DNA of 64,000 nucleotides from the NCBI RefSeq assembly GCF_016808095.1, contig NC_068975.1, forward strand, positions 28,571,501 to 28,635,500, read 5' to 3'. A program made the translations under genes and the position numbers. The DNA is from Vigna angularis. Taxonomy: Eukaryota; Streptophyta; Magnoliopsida; Fabales; Fabaceae. Positions within the stretch are counted from its first letter, which is position 1; every line of letters begins with the position of its first letter. This document shows, one piece after another, positions 11,916-23,591 of the stretch. Under the pieces are notes generated by a model that had not been told where the DNA came from, searched no databases, and saw nothing but the letters and a program-made list of their open reading frames with translations.

Positions 11916-13290
11916 GGTTTAATTCTTTCGGACATCCCTATATGTGTAGGTTTGTCTCAAATAGGTCCTCATATTCTAAATGGTCTCAGTTAGGTCCTTT
12001 ATTGTGTAAAATTGAATCAATTTGGGTCTCGTCGTTAATTACGCTGGACGACGTTAAAAATTGTGGTTGATGGCTTGGTGACTGGGCAAATTTTATTCAC
12101 GTGGCAGCATTTCAACACCTGAGCTGGATTTTATTTATTTACAGTTTAAAAAAAATTATTTTAATCAAAACTCAACGTTTAGTTAAGGAAAACTGATTAA
12201 AAGTTATGATTAGTGGTTTGATTGTTGAGTGCGTGCCAGATTGGGGAAATTTGGGAAACCACAACAACCAAGCCTTGACAAAACCACAACATTGTCATCC
12301 TTCATCGCCGCCACTGCCTCGCACCACCACCACGCACACGCCGCCACAAGGCCACTACCACCGCTGTCGTGCTGCAAAGCCCTTTTCAGGTTGTTGTCGC
12401 CGTAAGAATTGCGCCACTCAACGCGACTCAATGCGAGAATCTACAACCATTGTTCCGAAAACCTATTCGAAACCCAAATGAAGTAAATCGCATCTTCACC
12501 GTTCTCTAATCACCTTTACCCGCCACCTACATCACTACCATGAATCTTCATCTTCTCCAACATAACCACCATGATTCCACCCCTGAAACTCACAGAAAAA
12601 TTCTAAACTGAAAGAACCCTAAAAACCTAAATCACCATCATGACAACCTCTACATTCTTGCTCCTCACTGCCACCAATACTAACGCGAACCCAGCCAACC
12701 ATTCGAACCTTCATCTTGCCACCACAGAGCATCAGCAGCGCCGCGAGGAGAAGAGGCAAAACCCTATCGCGAAGAGAGGCAAGGGTTCGAACCCTAGCGC
12801 AACCTTCCTTGCCACCGTCGTGCAACCTGCCTCCATCAACCTTCATCTTCGCGCTTCTCAACCATCAACAACCCGAACCTACAAGAAGAAACCTAGAGAA
12901 GAAATCCCCAATTTCCAACCACAACAACCAAGCCAAAAAAACCCTATTTTTTTTAATTTTCCCAATCTATGCACTCAACAATCAAACCACTAATCCCTAA
13001 CTTTTAATCAGTTTTCCCTAAGTAAAATGTTGTGTTTTTATTAAAATAAAGTTTTTTAAAATTATAAATAAATAAAATCCAGCTCAGGTGTCCAAATGCT
13101 GCCACATGAATAAAATTTGTTAAGTCACCAAGCCACGAGCCATAATTTTTAACGTCGCTCAGCGTAATTAACGACAAGACCCAAATTGATTCAATTTTAC
13201 ATAATAAGGTACCTAATTGAGATCATTTAGAATACGAAGATCTATTTGAGACAAACCTACACAAATAGGGATGTCCGAAAGGATTAAACC
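11916..13290. mobile_element. Non-autonomous Mutator-like element (Pack-MULE-like)
   Basis: Long terminal inverted repeats of about 340 bp (11916-12256 and 12950-13290) start ggtttaattctttcggacat and end with its near-exact reverse. The flanking 9-bp duplication has one mismatch. The interior 12257-12949 is much more GC-rich (CACCACC, GCCGCC runs) than the TIRs or surroundings and contains no transposase. It looks like captured genic sequence, which is why Pack-MULE-like is used, but no parent gene was recognised. Several overlapping open frames on both strands (for example 12640-12993 + and 12619-12861 -) have low-complexity composition and none is called a gene. Confidence 0.85.
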
Positions 13291-13537
13291 TTTAAAATAT
13301 TGTAAGAAAATTATTTTGAAAAATTATTTAAAGAAAAATATAAATATATATGTGTGTGTCGATATGCATAATGAATGAATAAATAAAATATAATTTGAAA
13401 TGAGAATTTATAAGTGTAACATATGAAAAAGAAAATACATCCTTCTTTATTTGAAAGGACTTAAATTAATTATTTCTTAATGTGTGCAGTAGAGAAAAAA
13501 CATGATTTTATCTTATATCTTTCACTTTAAAATAATA

Positions 13538-13546
13538 TTCTTCATA
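13538..13546. repeat. Target-site duplication, left, of the MuDR-like element
   Basis: TTCTTCATA at 13538-13546 is repeated exactly at 19722-19730, directly outside the terminal inverted repeats. Confidence 0.92.
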
Positions 13547-14071
13547 GGATTAATTATGTTTTTAGTCCCTAAACTATCAAGCGAATTTGTTTTTAGTCCC
13601 TCTTTTAAAGTAAGGTACATTTTCGTCCTCCTCCTTAAGGAAACCTTAATTTTTGGTCCTCAAAAACTAACACCATTTAAAACCAGCAGTTGTGGCTAAC
13701 GTCTGGCCACGTGTGTTCACAACTTTCCTTCGTATCTCTTGCCACGTGTGATTGCATGTTTGATGACATGTGTTAAGTGATTTTTTTACACGAATGAAAT
13801 TAGGATTGTTGTACTTAGAAAATTAGGGATTTTTATACGCGAATGAAATTGGGGTTCTTACACTTAAAATTAGTAACAACTCTCTTGAAGCTAGTTAGGG
13901 TTCGTGTTCCTTCCCTCAATTTGCTTTCGCGATTGTTGTGGGTCCAGTGTGTGCATTGTGTGTCAAAGAAAGGCGATTCGAAGAAGAAGGTAATTATCTA
14001 GTTTTGGTTTACTGTTGCTTGTTTGATGTGAATTGTATGTGTAAATTTTTCATTTTACCATGTAGGAAGAA

Positions 14072-17000
14072 ATGGTTTTTGACGTTTCTCTGCATCATAT
14101 GGGGAAGTTCATGAAGAATAAGGAAGTAGAATATGTGGGAGGAGAAATACATGTTATAAAAGGGATTGATCTCGACATGTGGTCTTACTTTGAAGCAGTG
14201 GGATTTGTTAAAGAATTCAAGTATGATGCAGGCTTCAAGCTATGGTGGAAGGGGTCGAAACAAAAGGCCATGAACAACCTTAGAACACTCAAAGATGACA
14301 ATGAAGCAATGTTGTTGGCTGTATATGCAGAGGAAAATAACGATGAGGTTGAAATCTATGTCCAACGTCTTCAACCCAGTCAACCAATTGAAATTAACTT
14401 TCTTACTTTTGGTGAAGAGGCACATGAAGTTCACATATAAGAGATGGAGGAAGAGGTTATTGTGAAAGAACAACATGGTTATGTTGTTGAAGAAGGTGAC
14501 GCAGTGGATGAAGAAGATATATATGTTGGTGGGGTGGAGGGGAATGTGGAATGTAGAAGACATCCTAATGGATGACGAAGAGGAAGAGGGGAATGTTGAG
14601 GGAGAAAATGTAGAGAGGGGTGAGGAACAACCTTATGTTCATGAGGAAGAGGAACAACAAGAGGAAGATGAAGAGGAAGAGCAAGAGTAAGAGGGCAGTG
14701 TGGTTGAGGGCGAAGTGTTGGAAAATGTGGATGACAATGAAGAGGAAAGAATGACAAATGATGATGATGGGTTTGGGATGGAGGAAGAGAGAAGAAATAT
14801 TAATCCTATTTTGGATAGGTGAAGTAGAATGAAAAAGAAAAAGAAAACTGTTAGGAGAAGAATCCAAGGTAATGAAGGGTCATTTATGATTAATGAAGAA
14901 GTTGGAGAGCATGAGATAAATGAAGATTGCAATACAGATGAGTTGTCTTCAAATGTAGATAGTGATGAGGCTGTGAGTGAGAATAAGAGGTAGTTTCCAA
15001 AGTATAGAGCAGATGATATGACCAAGAGTTTCAAATTTAAATTGGGGATGGAGTTTAAGTCTTTCAAAGATTTTAAAAGTGCCCTACAGGAGCATAGCGT
15101 TTTAAATGGAAAAGAAGTGAAGTTTGTGAAGAATGATTTGAGGAGAGTGAGGGCAGTTTGTAAAAAGGGATGTGGTTTTGTAATTATGGCTAGCAAGGTA
15201 GGAGGTAACCAAACTTTTAGAGTGAAAACTCTAGTTGGGCATAAGTGTGGAAGGGTTTTTGGTAACAAAAGTGTTAGTGTGCAATGGATTGCACAAGTAT
15301 TGGTTGGTAGATAGATTTGTAAATGTAGGAGGCATGATAGTCATCCAAATCATAGATGAAATCAAAAAGTCATATAATGTTGGAATAACTCATTGGAAGG
15401 CTGGAAGAGCAAAGAAAATTGTAATGGATTCTTTAATGGGTGATGAAGAACGACAATATGGTCGTCTTTATGATTATGTGGCTGAATTAGTAAGAGTGAA
15501 GGCTGGAACCTTCAAAATTAAGGTCAATCAACCCCAACCCACTTTGCCACCAAGGTTTGGGTCATTTTACATGTGTTTAGATGGTTGTAATGAGGGGTTT
15601 TTAGGTAGTTGCAGACCATTCATTGGGGTAGATGGTTGTTTTTTGAAGACAACATATGTAGGTTAGTTGTTAGTGGCCGTAGGAAGAGACCCTAATGACC
15701 AATATTTCCCACTAGCTTTTGTTGTGGTAGAAAATGAATGCAAAGAGACATGAAGGTGGTTTTTGACACTGCTGCTTGATGATATTGAGGGCATAGATTG
15801 CCAACGCTGGATCTTTATTTCGGATCAGCAAAAGGTAACCTGAAAATTTACTTTCGTTTCAAATTTCATTTGATTATGTACTAATGGATGATGTCATTTG
15901 GTTGTAGGGATTAATGACAATATTTGAAGAGATCTTGAATGGGGTAGAGCATAGGTTGTGTTTAAGGCATTTGTACAACAACTACAAGAAGAAATTTGGT
16001 GAAGGCCTACTCATTAGAGACCTTATGATGGGGGCTGCCAAGGAAACATACTTTCAAGAATGGGAAAAAAAAGGGTGAGTTAAAGAATGTGAATATTGAT
16101 GCTTATAATTGGTTAATGACAATACCAACTAAATCTTGGTGTAAACATGCTTTTAATGCTTATCCTATATGTGATGTGTTGATGAATAACTTGTCGGAGT
16201 CATTTAATAGTACCATTTTACTAGCAAGAGACAAACCTATAATTATAATGATGGAATATATTAGGTCATACATTATGAGTAGGTTTGCAACACTTAGGGA
16301 AAAAGTTAACACATATTCTGGTGATGTTATGCCTAAACCGAGAAAAAGGCTGCATAGGGAAGTTGAAAAGAGTGGGAATTGGCTTCCAGTTTGGGCAGGG
16401 GGTTCACAATTTGAAGCTACTCATGGCTTTACAATGAAGAAGTTTGTAGTTGATCTAAGTAATCACACTTGTACTTGTTACTTTTTGGATTTTGTAGGAA
16501 TACCTTGTAGACATGTTGTTGCTGCCATTCATTACAAATTAGAAAACTCATAACGTTATGTTCATCCTTATTACAAGAAAGATGCTTATCAAACTTGTTA
16601 TGCACCTATTATAATTCCTATCAATGGACAACAACTTTGACCTACATCTGACTCTGAACCACTACTACCACCCACTTATAAAACACCTCCTGGGAGGCCA
16701 AAAAAATTAAGAAGACGACAAGCTGATGAATATGTTAACCATTCAAAGTTGTCCAAGAAAAATATTGGTATGAAGTGTAGCAGGTGTAATGAATATGGAC
16801 ACAATGTAAGAAGTTGTAGAAAGGGGAAGAAAAGCAAGGTAATTATTCATCCTGATGTTATTTACATTTTCATTAATTTACAAGTATTTCAATTCTAAGT
16901 ACCTTACTCCTTTCACAGAACACAAGGGAAGCATCTGGAAGAACATCTACAACAATTGCAAGATCATTTGGAGGAACATCAAGAAGACAAACATCAACTG

Positions 17001-17226
17001 CTGGACCATCAAGGAGGGTAGCTGCAACACATGGAGGGGCTGCATCAAGCTCATAAGGTCGAAGAACATCAGGAAGGGGAGCTGGTACAGATGCAGGGGC
17101 TGCATCAAAAACACAAGGTCCAACAACATCAACAATGGGAGCTGGGACAGAAGCAGGGGCTGCATCAACATCACAAACTGGAGGGAAAGAATATCATCTG
17201 CAAGACTGGCTGCACAAAAATAGGAT
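14072..17226 (+). pseudogene. MuDR/MURA-type transposase, multiply disrupted
   Basis: A 5'UTR intron (gtaatt at about 13990 to tag at 14065) precedes the ATG at 14072. In order: a PB1-like N-terminal segment (MVFDVSLHHMGKFM...); an acidic Glu-rich linker; the MuDR DNA-binding region (about 15018-15310); the DDE-type MULE catalytic core, with VDGCFLKT at about 15630 and SDQQK at about 15822; a GT-AG intron near 15835-15907; the segment ending EHRLCLRHLYNNYKKKF; a SWIM zinc finger (CTCYFLDFVGIPCRHV, about 16470-16515); and a CCHC knuckle (CSRCNEYGHNVRSC) near 16780. A final exon from 16919 encodes a Gly/Ser/Thr/Arg-rich tail. Lesions include stops at 14438, 14688, 14820, 14991, 15664, 15750, 16551 and 16637 and frame changes near 14545, 15300 and 16068. 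It cannot make a full protein. Family role: cut-and-paste transposase binding the TIRs. Confidence 0.9.
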
Positions 17227-18715
17227 CTCAAGCTAGTAGCAATTGATTGAAATTGTAGTGTAGCCATGTGACTTTTTGTAAAGAAATATATAATGTACTG
17301 AATGTGACCCACTTAGACAGACCATTTGTAGTGGCCACATTATTTTGGACCACTTTTTTGTCCTGTAGTAGCACATGCAGTGTTAATTGAAGTAGGTTGG
17401 GACCACTTTTTGTATCACTTTATATTATTCAATGCAATGTTTTGTTTTAATGTTCAGGGACCACTACAATTACTTTTTTGTTGTTGAGTTTTTATACATC
17501 ACAGTCCACACACCTCTCTTCAACTTAAATACATCACAGTCCACACACCTCTCTGTTGCACCATGTTCATTCTGTGTGATTCCAGAATCAGTCTTTCATT
17601 GTTGTGTTTTCAGTTTGGTGATAGTAAGCCTTATAATTGTAGGTTATTTTTGTGCATTCAAACTTCTTTGAGTCATTTTTAATAGTGCCTAATCCTTTCA
17701 TTCATTCACACCTCATTTTCCTCCTGTCATCAACTATTTTACTACATAATTTCCCATCCTAAGGTCTAATCTGGGTTAATGATGTTTTTGTGCTATTTGG
17801 GACCTTTAACAACTTTAAATTGATGTTTAAAAGTTGTAATCACTGTTCATTTAGTCATATCTTTGGCCTATTCTCAAGTTGAATTCTGAAGTTCATTTCT
17901 CAACTTGAAAACAACTTACCATCTATGCAGCATTTAATCATTGTTGAACATCTTATATCTGTGGTTCTAGTGTCTTTCTCATATTTCAAATGTTGTCATA
18001 CACTTAATTTCAGTCATCAAAGTCTATTCCAATTTGTGTGCTTAAAATTGGGTGGTACAGTTGGCTATTTTGAAGGAATAAGAGGTTTGACAAGTCAAAT
18101 TTTGAGATACTGTGATTTTATCAGAAAAAGCAGTGCAAAAAAGTTTATTTTCATGAATTAAACATGTTAAGATAAAGACAATTTGATTTGTAATTATCCT
18201 CTGCATTTTGACTACCTAGACCACCAATTTTAAGCCTACTTTTTACTGAAAAAGCTGCTGAATCAGTGTTTTTTTGTGTTAATTCTGGTTTGGTGCATTC
18301 TTGCTACAGTGTGTTTGAGCTACTGTGACATCTGTTTTGGTGCATTCACAACCACAAAGTTATACCTACTAAGCTAGGCTCATATGAAGTGAAAAGGGGT
18401 TGCAGTTGGAACAAGAAGAAGGCTTTGTACCATTTTCATTTTCTGTTATTCCAACAGCTTAAAACTGTTGTCTTAGAAATCCTTTGACAGCTTCCATATT
18501 TATTTCGCTAAGTGGCTTGGGAAAATTATCTTGAAGCAATTCCAAGTTCACATTTCAAAATTGAAAATCTTCTTTACTGATACACCACCAATTATATGTT
18601 AAAACTCATTTATTTCAAATCACAGCAATAATCTTGATACAAATGCACATAACACAAACATAATGTCATAATTGAACTCAACTTCAAAGTTCTGCTACAT
18701 CACAACATTACCAAT

Positions 18716-19231
18716 CTAATTACAATTTATCTTGAACACAAACATAATACATAACATCACTGTCAATACCCATGACAATACAAAGAACACCAACATCATT
18801 TTGAAATTTTTCCTCTCCTGCTCTAATTTCCTCTTCAACTTATCCTTCTTCTTCCTTAGATCCAATACAACCTTTTCCATACAGACTTCAACTTCTTCAC
18901 TCTTCCTTTGTAAGCTTCCTTCATTTTCATAATGTCCTTCATCAACCCATTCAAAGTAGTTACAACTTGCATTACTCTGCAAAAGAAATTACAAATCAGT
19001 AATACAAACTTCATCACAATAAGTTAAGCATTTTTTGTCACTTACTGCCCAATTTCTACATCTATAAAATAGTCTCCCTTTGTTCTTCAATGTAGTTGTC
19101 TTCAACACCAACAATCTTTCCCCACAACCACACATTTTTGAAGCTAAGTGAGAGAAGGATCCACATGTTTGGGACATTCCTGAACCAATGCTCCTTCGCG
19201 TGTAACCAGTCCCTCCACTGTCAGCTTTCAT
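18716..19231 (-). CDS. GRF-type zinc-finger protein with coiled coil and membrane anchor, inside MULE
   Basis: Two exons on -, 19231-19046 and 18976-18716, joined over a 69-bp GT-AG intron (gtaagt...ttgcag), give 148 residues. Exon 1 carries CGCGERLLVLKT...GRLFYRCRNW. Exon 2 continues with CNYFEWVDE, completing the CxC-C-C pattern of the zf-GRF fold. Then come a charged helix (about 40 residues rich in E/K/L, ending LKRKLEQERKNFK) that looks like a coiled coil, and a hydrophobic stretch MLVFFVLSWVLTVMLCIMFVF ending near the C-terminus. GRF fingers bind nucleic acid in other proteins; what the plant GRF-coil-TM proteins do is not established. The gene starts about 290 bp inside the right TIR, converges on the transposase, and is open throughout while the transposase is broken. 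It could be a passenger or a second element gene. Confidence 0.75.
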
Positions 19232-19721
19232 TTCCCTTCAACAGTGATTTCGAAAGTAAATCAAGAAAGATCCCTTTATTCCCAACCAAAACCCTATATC
19301 CCAAATCCATCCATTTATTCACATGAAAGAGAACTATCAACTTACGTGACCAAGTACATCAATGTTCAAGAAGATAAAATTCAACCTTTTGCTCTTCAAC
19401 CTCCTTTCCACCTTAAATGATGATCTCGTCTTTGCTCTTCACCCTTCACAACACACTTTGAAGCTAACTTTACCAATCAACCTAATAAACCAATATTCTC
19501 ACTTTGCATTAAAAAATACCAACGTGGCAAGAGATACGAAGGAAAACTGTGAACACACGTGGCCAGACGTTAGCCACATCAGCTGTTTTAAACTGTGTTA
19601 GTTTTGGAGGATCAAAAATTAAGGTTTCCTTAAGGAGTAGGACTAAAATGTACCTTACTTTGAAAGAGAGACTAAAAACAAATTTGTTTGATAGTTTAGG
19701 GACCAAAAACATATTTAACCC

Positions 19722-19730
19722 TTCTTCATA
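19722..19730. repeat. Target-site duplication, right, of the MuDR-like element
   Basis: TTCTTCATA, an exact copy of 13538-13546. Confidence 0.92.
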
Positions 19731-20220
19731 TTAAAATTAATTATTAGGTATCAATTTGACTTTTATTTAAATAATATTTGGAGATTTTATAGTTTTGAAA
19801 AAAAAAAAGTATAATTATAATTAATTTGTTCACGTGTGTTTTGACCATGAATGACATTATATACTAGATATCTAGAAAATGCATGTTCCTCATTGTAATA
19901 AAAAAATTTCTTTTAATAAAAAAAATGCATGTATTTAAATTACTTTTATTTAAGTAATTTCTGAAGTCAGTTCATCATTGTAATAAAAAAATGCATGTAT
20001 TTTAATAAATTTTAAATTAATTTAAACAAAAACAATTACATATAATTGAAGGACGAAATGAGTAGATTGATTACTTTTAAGTTGTACTACTATAAGGCAT
20101 TCATCTGAACTTTGTGCAGCCGATACACTCACGGTCAGTGTGATTGTCTCTCTTTTTGCATCACAATTGGGTTGCATGAAAATATAATTTAGTTTTTTAG
20201 TTTTCATGTTTCATAACAAT
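19731..20220. other. AT-rich spacer
   Basis: No gene or defined element. It contains the short near-repeats attgtaataaaaaaatgcatgta around 19895-19935 and 19978-20000. Confidence 0.5.
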
Positions 20221-21157
20221 TGGGCCTAAAGGGAAAGGTGGTTTATTTGGGTGTTGCTTCATCCACCACTCCAAGTGCTCCTGCACCTCTCCACTATTTT
20301 TTTTTATTCCAAAAATACTTTACACCTTTTTACTATTTTCTTTTATTCCAAAAATATCATATACCTCTCCACTATATTCAACAATCTTTCTCTTTCTCTC
20401 CCCACATTAATGGAGCATTCACATGGTTTACACTTAAACTTGTGATATATTGCAAAATTTTATTTACACTTTTCCTTAAATAAGTTTGATTCAATCTTAT
20501 TTTCACTGTTCAATATTTTTGTTTTCTTCAAATTACTTAATAAATAGTAAAATTTTGTTCTAAATTTCTAGAAAAATGTTTATATATATGTATGTGTTTT
20601 TTTTACATTTAATATCTATAAATTTTAACATTATATTATGTTTTAACTTACTGACATGTTTGACTCAAATAACTTGAATAAAGTATTTATTTTTTTAGAT
20701 AAATAATATAAAAATATTATTAAATACTTAAAATATAAAAGAAAAGTTATTTGTTAAAGATTTGAAATTTATTTAGTTCTTCGTCATTATAAAGTTAGTA
20801 TATAATAATAATAATAATATATTATTTACTATTAATATTATTATGTTTATTATTTTATATTAGCATCTAACTTTTAAGTTTATAAAATGGAAGTGGTAGA
20901 AGCACTAATATTGAAGTTTCCTCTGAATTTTATATTTTTCAATATATTACAAGTTTAAATCTAAGTCATATGAATACTTCATTAATAAAGAGAAAGATTG
21001 TTGAGGATAGTGGAGAGGTGTAGGGTATTTTTGAAATAAAAAAAATAATAGAGAGATATAGAGTAGTTTTGGAATAAAAGAAAAAAGTGAAGAGACGCAG
21101 AAACACCTGGGATAGTAGAGGAAGCGACACTCGATTTATTTTCCTAATTCTGGCCCA
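20221..21157. mobile_element. Terminal-inverted-repeat element, class uncertain
   Basis: The left arm (from tgggcctaaaggg, about 20221-20420) and right arm (about 20960-21157, ending ttctggccca) are diverged reverse complements over about 190 bp, sharing cacctctccactat, ttttattccaaaa and caacaatctttctctt blocks. The centre is AT-rich without ORFs. No clear target duplication was found, so the superfamily is open and the ends may be off by some bases. Confidence 0.6.
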
Positions 21158-21790
21158 TATCAAAGCAAGGAGCAATAACTTTTTTTAAATTTATCAAATT
21201 TCTTCTTACACCCCCATCAAAAATTTCCTAAAAAGTACTTCCCTAATGGCGGGATTGTCTTTCAGAAAAACATTTTCAAATTTACTTTAATGTGTTTTCA
21301 AAAATCAAATCCTAAATGACACGGTACTGAAAGAGATTTAGGGTGGAGGAAGCAATAACTTAATTTTAATTTTATCTTTTATGCACCATTCCGCTATAGT
21401 CAGCATTATGAGAAGATTGAAATTCAATTACATTAAACATTAATTATTATATACACTGAAATAATTGTGTAAAAAATATACAATAAAATAAAGATATTGA
21501 AAGTTGAAACTACTCATCCATGTTAGAGCTTCTTATGTCAATTACCATCCACTCCATATTTAGATAAAAAATATTTCGACTGTGCAATTTTTTTCATCAA
21601 CAAATAACTACCTATTTCACAAATATATATACTTTTTTTCATTTACAAGGGTATGCTTTAGAATTATAATTTTATATAAAAAAATTGTAATTAATTATCA
21701 AATAATTATTCAAATTTGACCGCCCAAAGTAATATTTTTTTTTCTCTATATCAAACGTTCTTTCTGGATGCTTTATTTTTTTCTTTAAAT
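21158..21790. other. Spacer, no gene seen
   Basis: AT-rich. The motif gcaataact occurs at about 21170 and 21350. Nothing else was recognised. Confidence 0.5.
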
Positions 21791-21800
21791 ATTTAATTCA

Positions 21801-23031
21801 GAGTGTTTCATTCTACACTTCCATTTCAAGATCTCATCCTTCACTTTCAAAAATTATATTTTTAACCTTCTAACATCTTATCCTTGTCTTGCACCTCAAA
21901 CTTTTTCAAAAATTTTAATTTTAACTTTAAAAAATATATTTTTATTTCCTTCTTTTTCTTATTAAAAACACTTTACAACACCGTAATAATAATTAAATTT
22001 AAAATTCAAATATTATTTAATATAATTTTATATTTTAATAATTATAAAAATATGATTTATATTATAAAATATTAGTTATATTAAAAGTATAAAAATAAAA
22101 TAATAAAAATAAAAATAATAAAAATAAAAATAAAATTATATTAAATAAAATATTTAAATATATTAAATTATATTAAAATCTTAAATTAAATTAAATAATT
22201 ATTAAATTTTAAATAAAAAATAAATTTTTAAAAACAATTATTCATCGGATATGGATATGTGAACCATTACTTATCAGATATCTATATCCGATCATCGTAT
22301 CTTTTCAAAATTTTGTTTTTTTATTAAATTTTAATAATTATTGAATTTAATTTAATATTTTAATACAATTTAATATTTTTAAATACATGAAATATTATTT
22401 TTATTTTCATTATTATAATTCTTATTTTAGTTATTATTATTTTAATCTTTTTAATAAAACTATTATGAAAATATAAATCATATGTTAGTAATTATTAAAA
22501 TATAAAAATATAATAAATAATATTATAATTTTTATTTAAATTCAATATTTGTTAAATTTTAAATAAAAAACAAAAGTATTAGCATATTTTATGCATTTTA
22601 ATATCTGATAAACAAGTTTTTAAAATTTTGATTTTTAATTAAAATTTAATAATTATTTAATTTAATTTAATATTTTAATATATTTTAATATATTAAATAA
22701 AATTTATTATTACTATTTATTTTCATTATTTTTATTTTTATTTTTATTATTTTATTTTTAAGTTTTTAATATAATTATTATTATAATATAAATCATATTT
22801 TAATAATTATTAAAATATTAAATTATATTTAAATTTTAAGTTAAATTAAATTATTATTAAAGTGGTGAAGAATGCTTTTAATAAGAAAAAAAAATGAAAA
22901 AATATTTATTAAAGTTGAAATGAAAATTTTGAAAAAGTTGGAGACGTAGGATGAGATGAGATGTTAGAAGGTTAAAAATGTAATTTTTAGAGGTGGAGGA
23001 TGAAATCTTAGAAGTGTAGGATGAAACACTC
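21801..23031. mobile_element. Non-autonomous foldback TIR element (MULE-like by 9-bp TSD)
   Basis: It begins gagtgtttcattctacactt and ends with the near-exact reverse (gtgtaggatgaaacactc). The perfect 9-bp duplication TTTAATTCA lies at 21792-21800 and 23032-23040. The obvious arms run about 190 bp (21801-21985 and 22858-23031); the interior is extremely AT-rich and itself largely self-complementary, so nearly the whole element could fold back. No ORF. The duplication length points to the Mutator superfamily. Confidence 0.85.
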
Positions 23032-23040
23032 TTTAATTCA

Positions 23041-23560
23041 CATGTTATTTGTATTAGGATATTTGCGGGTTTGACATAACTTCATTCATTACAATAATAT
23101 CGTGTTTGGTTAGATTATATTTTCGCATTTTCATGGTAAATCTAATTTGTTTGTAATCAGATTGAATTGTGTTACATCAATTGTCAAAATTTTAGAAAGT
23201 TATTTTTATTAAAAGTTACATTTTTTAAGTATCAAAAACTAATTTGAAAAAATAAGATAGTTTTTATAAAAATTAATTCAAATAAATTATATATAACATA
23301 ATAAATTAGTTTAAGTTGTGTTAAATTTAACCTATTAATAAATAAAATTTAATTAAATTAAATTGGGTCAATAATTCGATACAATTAACCTTTAACTTTT
23401 GCACTTAATAGTTTTCTTTTTTCTCTTGACTATATCAAATTACTGCTTAAACATTCCTAAGGAAATTCTTAAACATGTACCTTTGATATATGTGAGAGAG
23501 AAATTTTTTAAAGAAAAAAAAATGAAAAATTGTGGATTTATCCTCTCCCAGGAGCACTAT
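23041..23560. other. Upstream region of the LdpA-like gene
   Basis: AT-rich sequence between the foldback element and the gene. A TATA-like tataaaa sits at 23558-23564, only about 28 bp before the chosen ATG, so either the leader is very short or the true promoter lies further up. Confidence 0.4.
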
Positions 23561-23591
23561 AAAACAAGAGATGAAAACAGGATGTGGGATT

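Larger units (their letters stand above)
13547..19721. mobile_element. MuDR-type MULE, 6.2 kb, two-gene
   Basis: Terminal inverted repeats of about 200 bp (13547-13749 and 19521-19721), roughly 90% identical by eye, begin ggattaattatgttttta and end in the reverse of gggttaaatatgtttttgg. They are bounded by a perfect 9-bp duplication. Inside are a MURA-type transposase gene on + (broken) and, near the right TIR on -, a GRF zinc-finger gene. The two are transcribed toward each other from the two TIRs. The right-hand part between them (about 17250-18700) has no recognised coding sequence. The element is complete in structure, but its transposase carries many stops and shifts. Confidence 0.92.

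Noticed and set aside
12206..13000. Overlapping frames in the Pack-MULE-like interior
   Set aside because: Several frames on both strands are open, low-complexity Pro/Thr/His-rich; no family recognised, so only the element is called.
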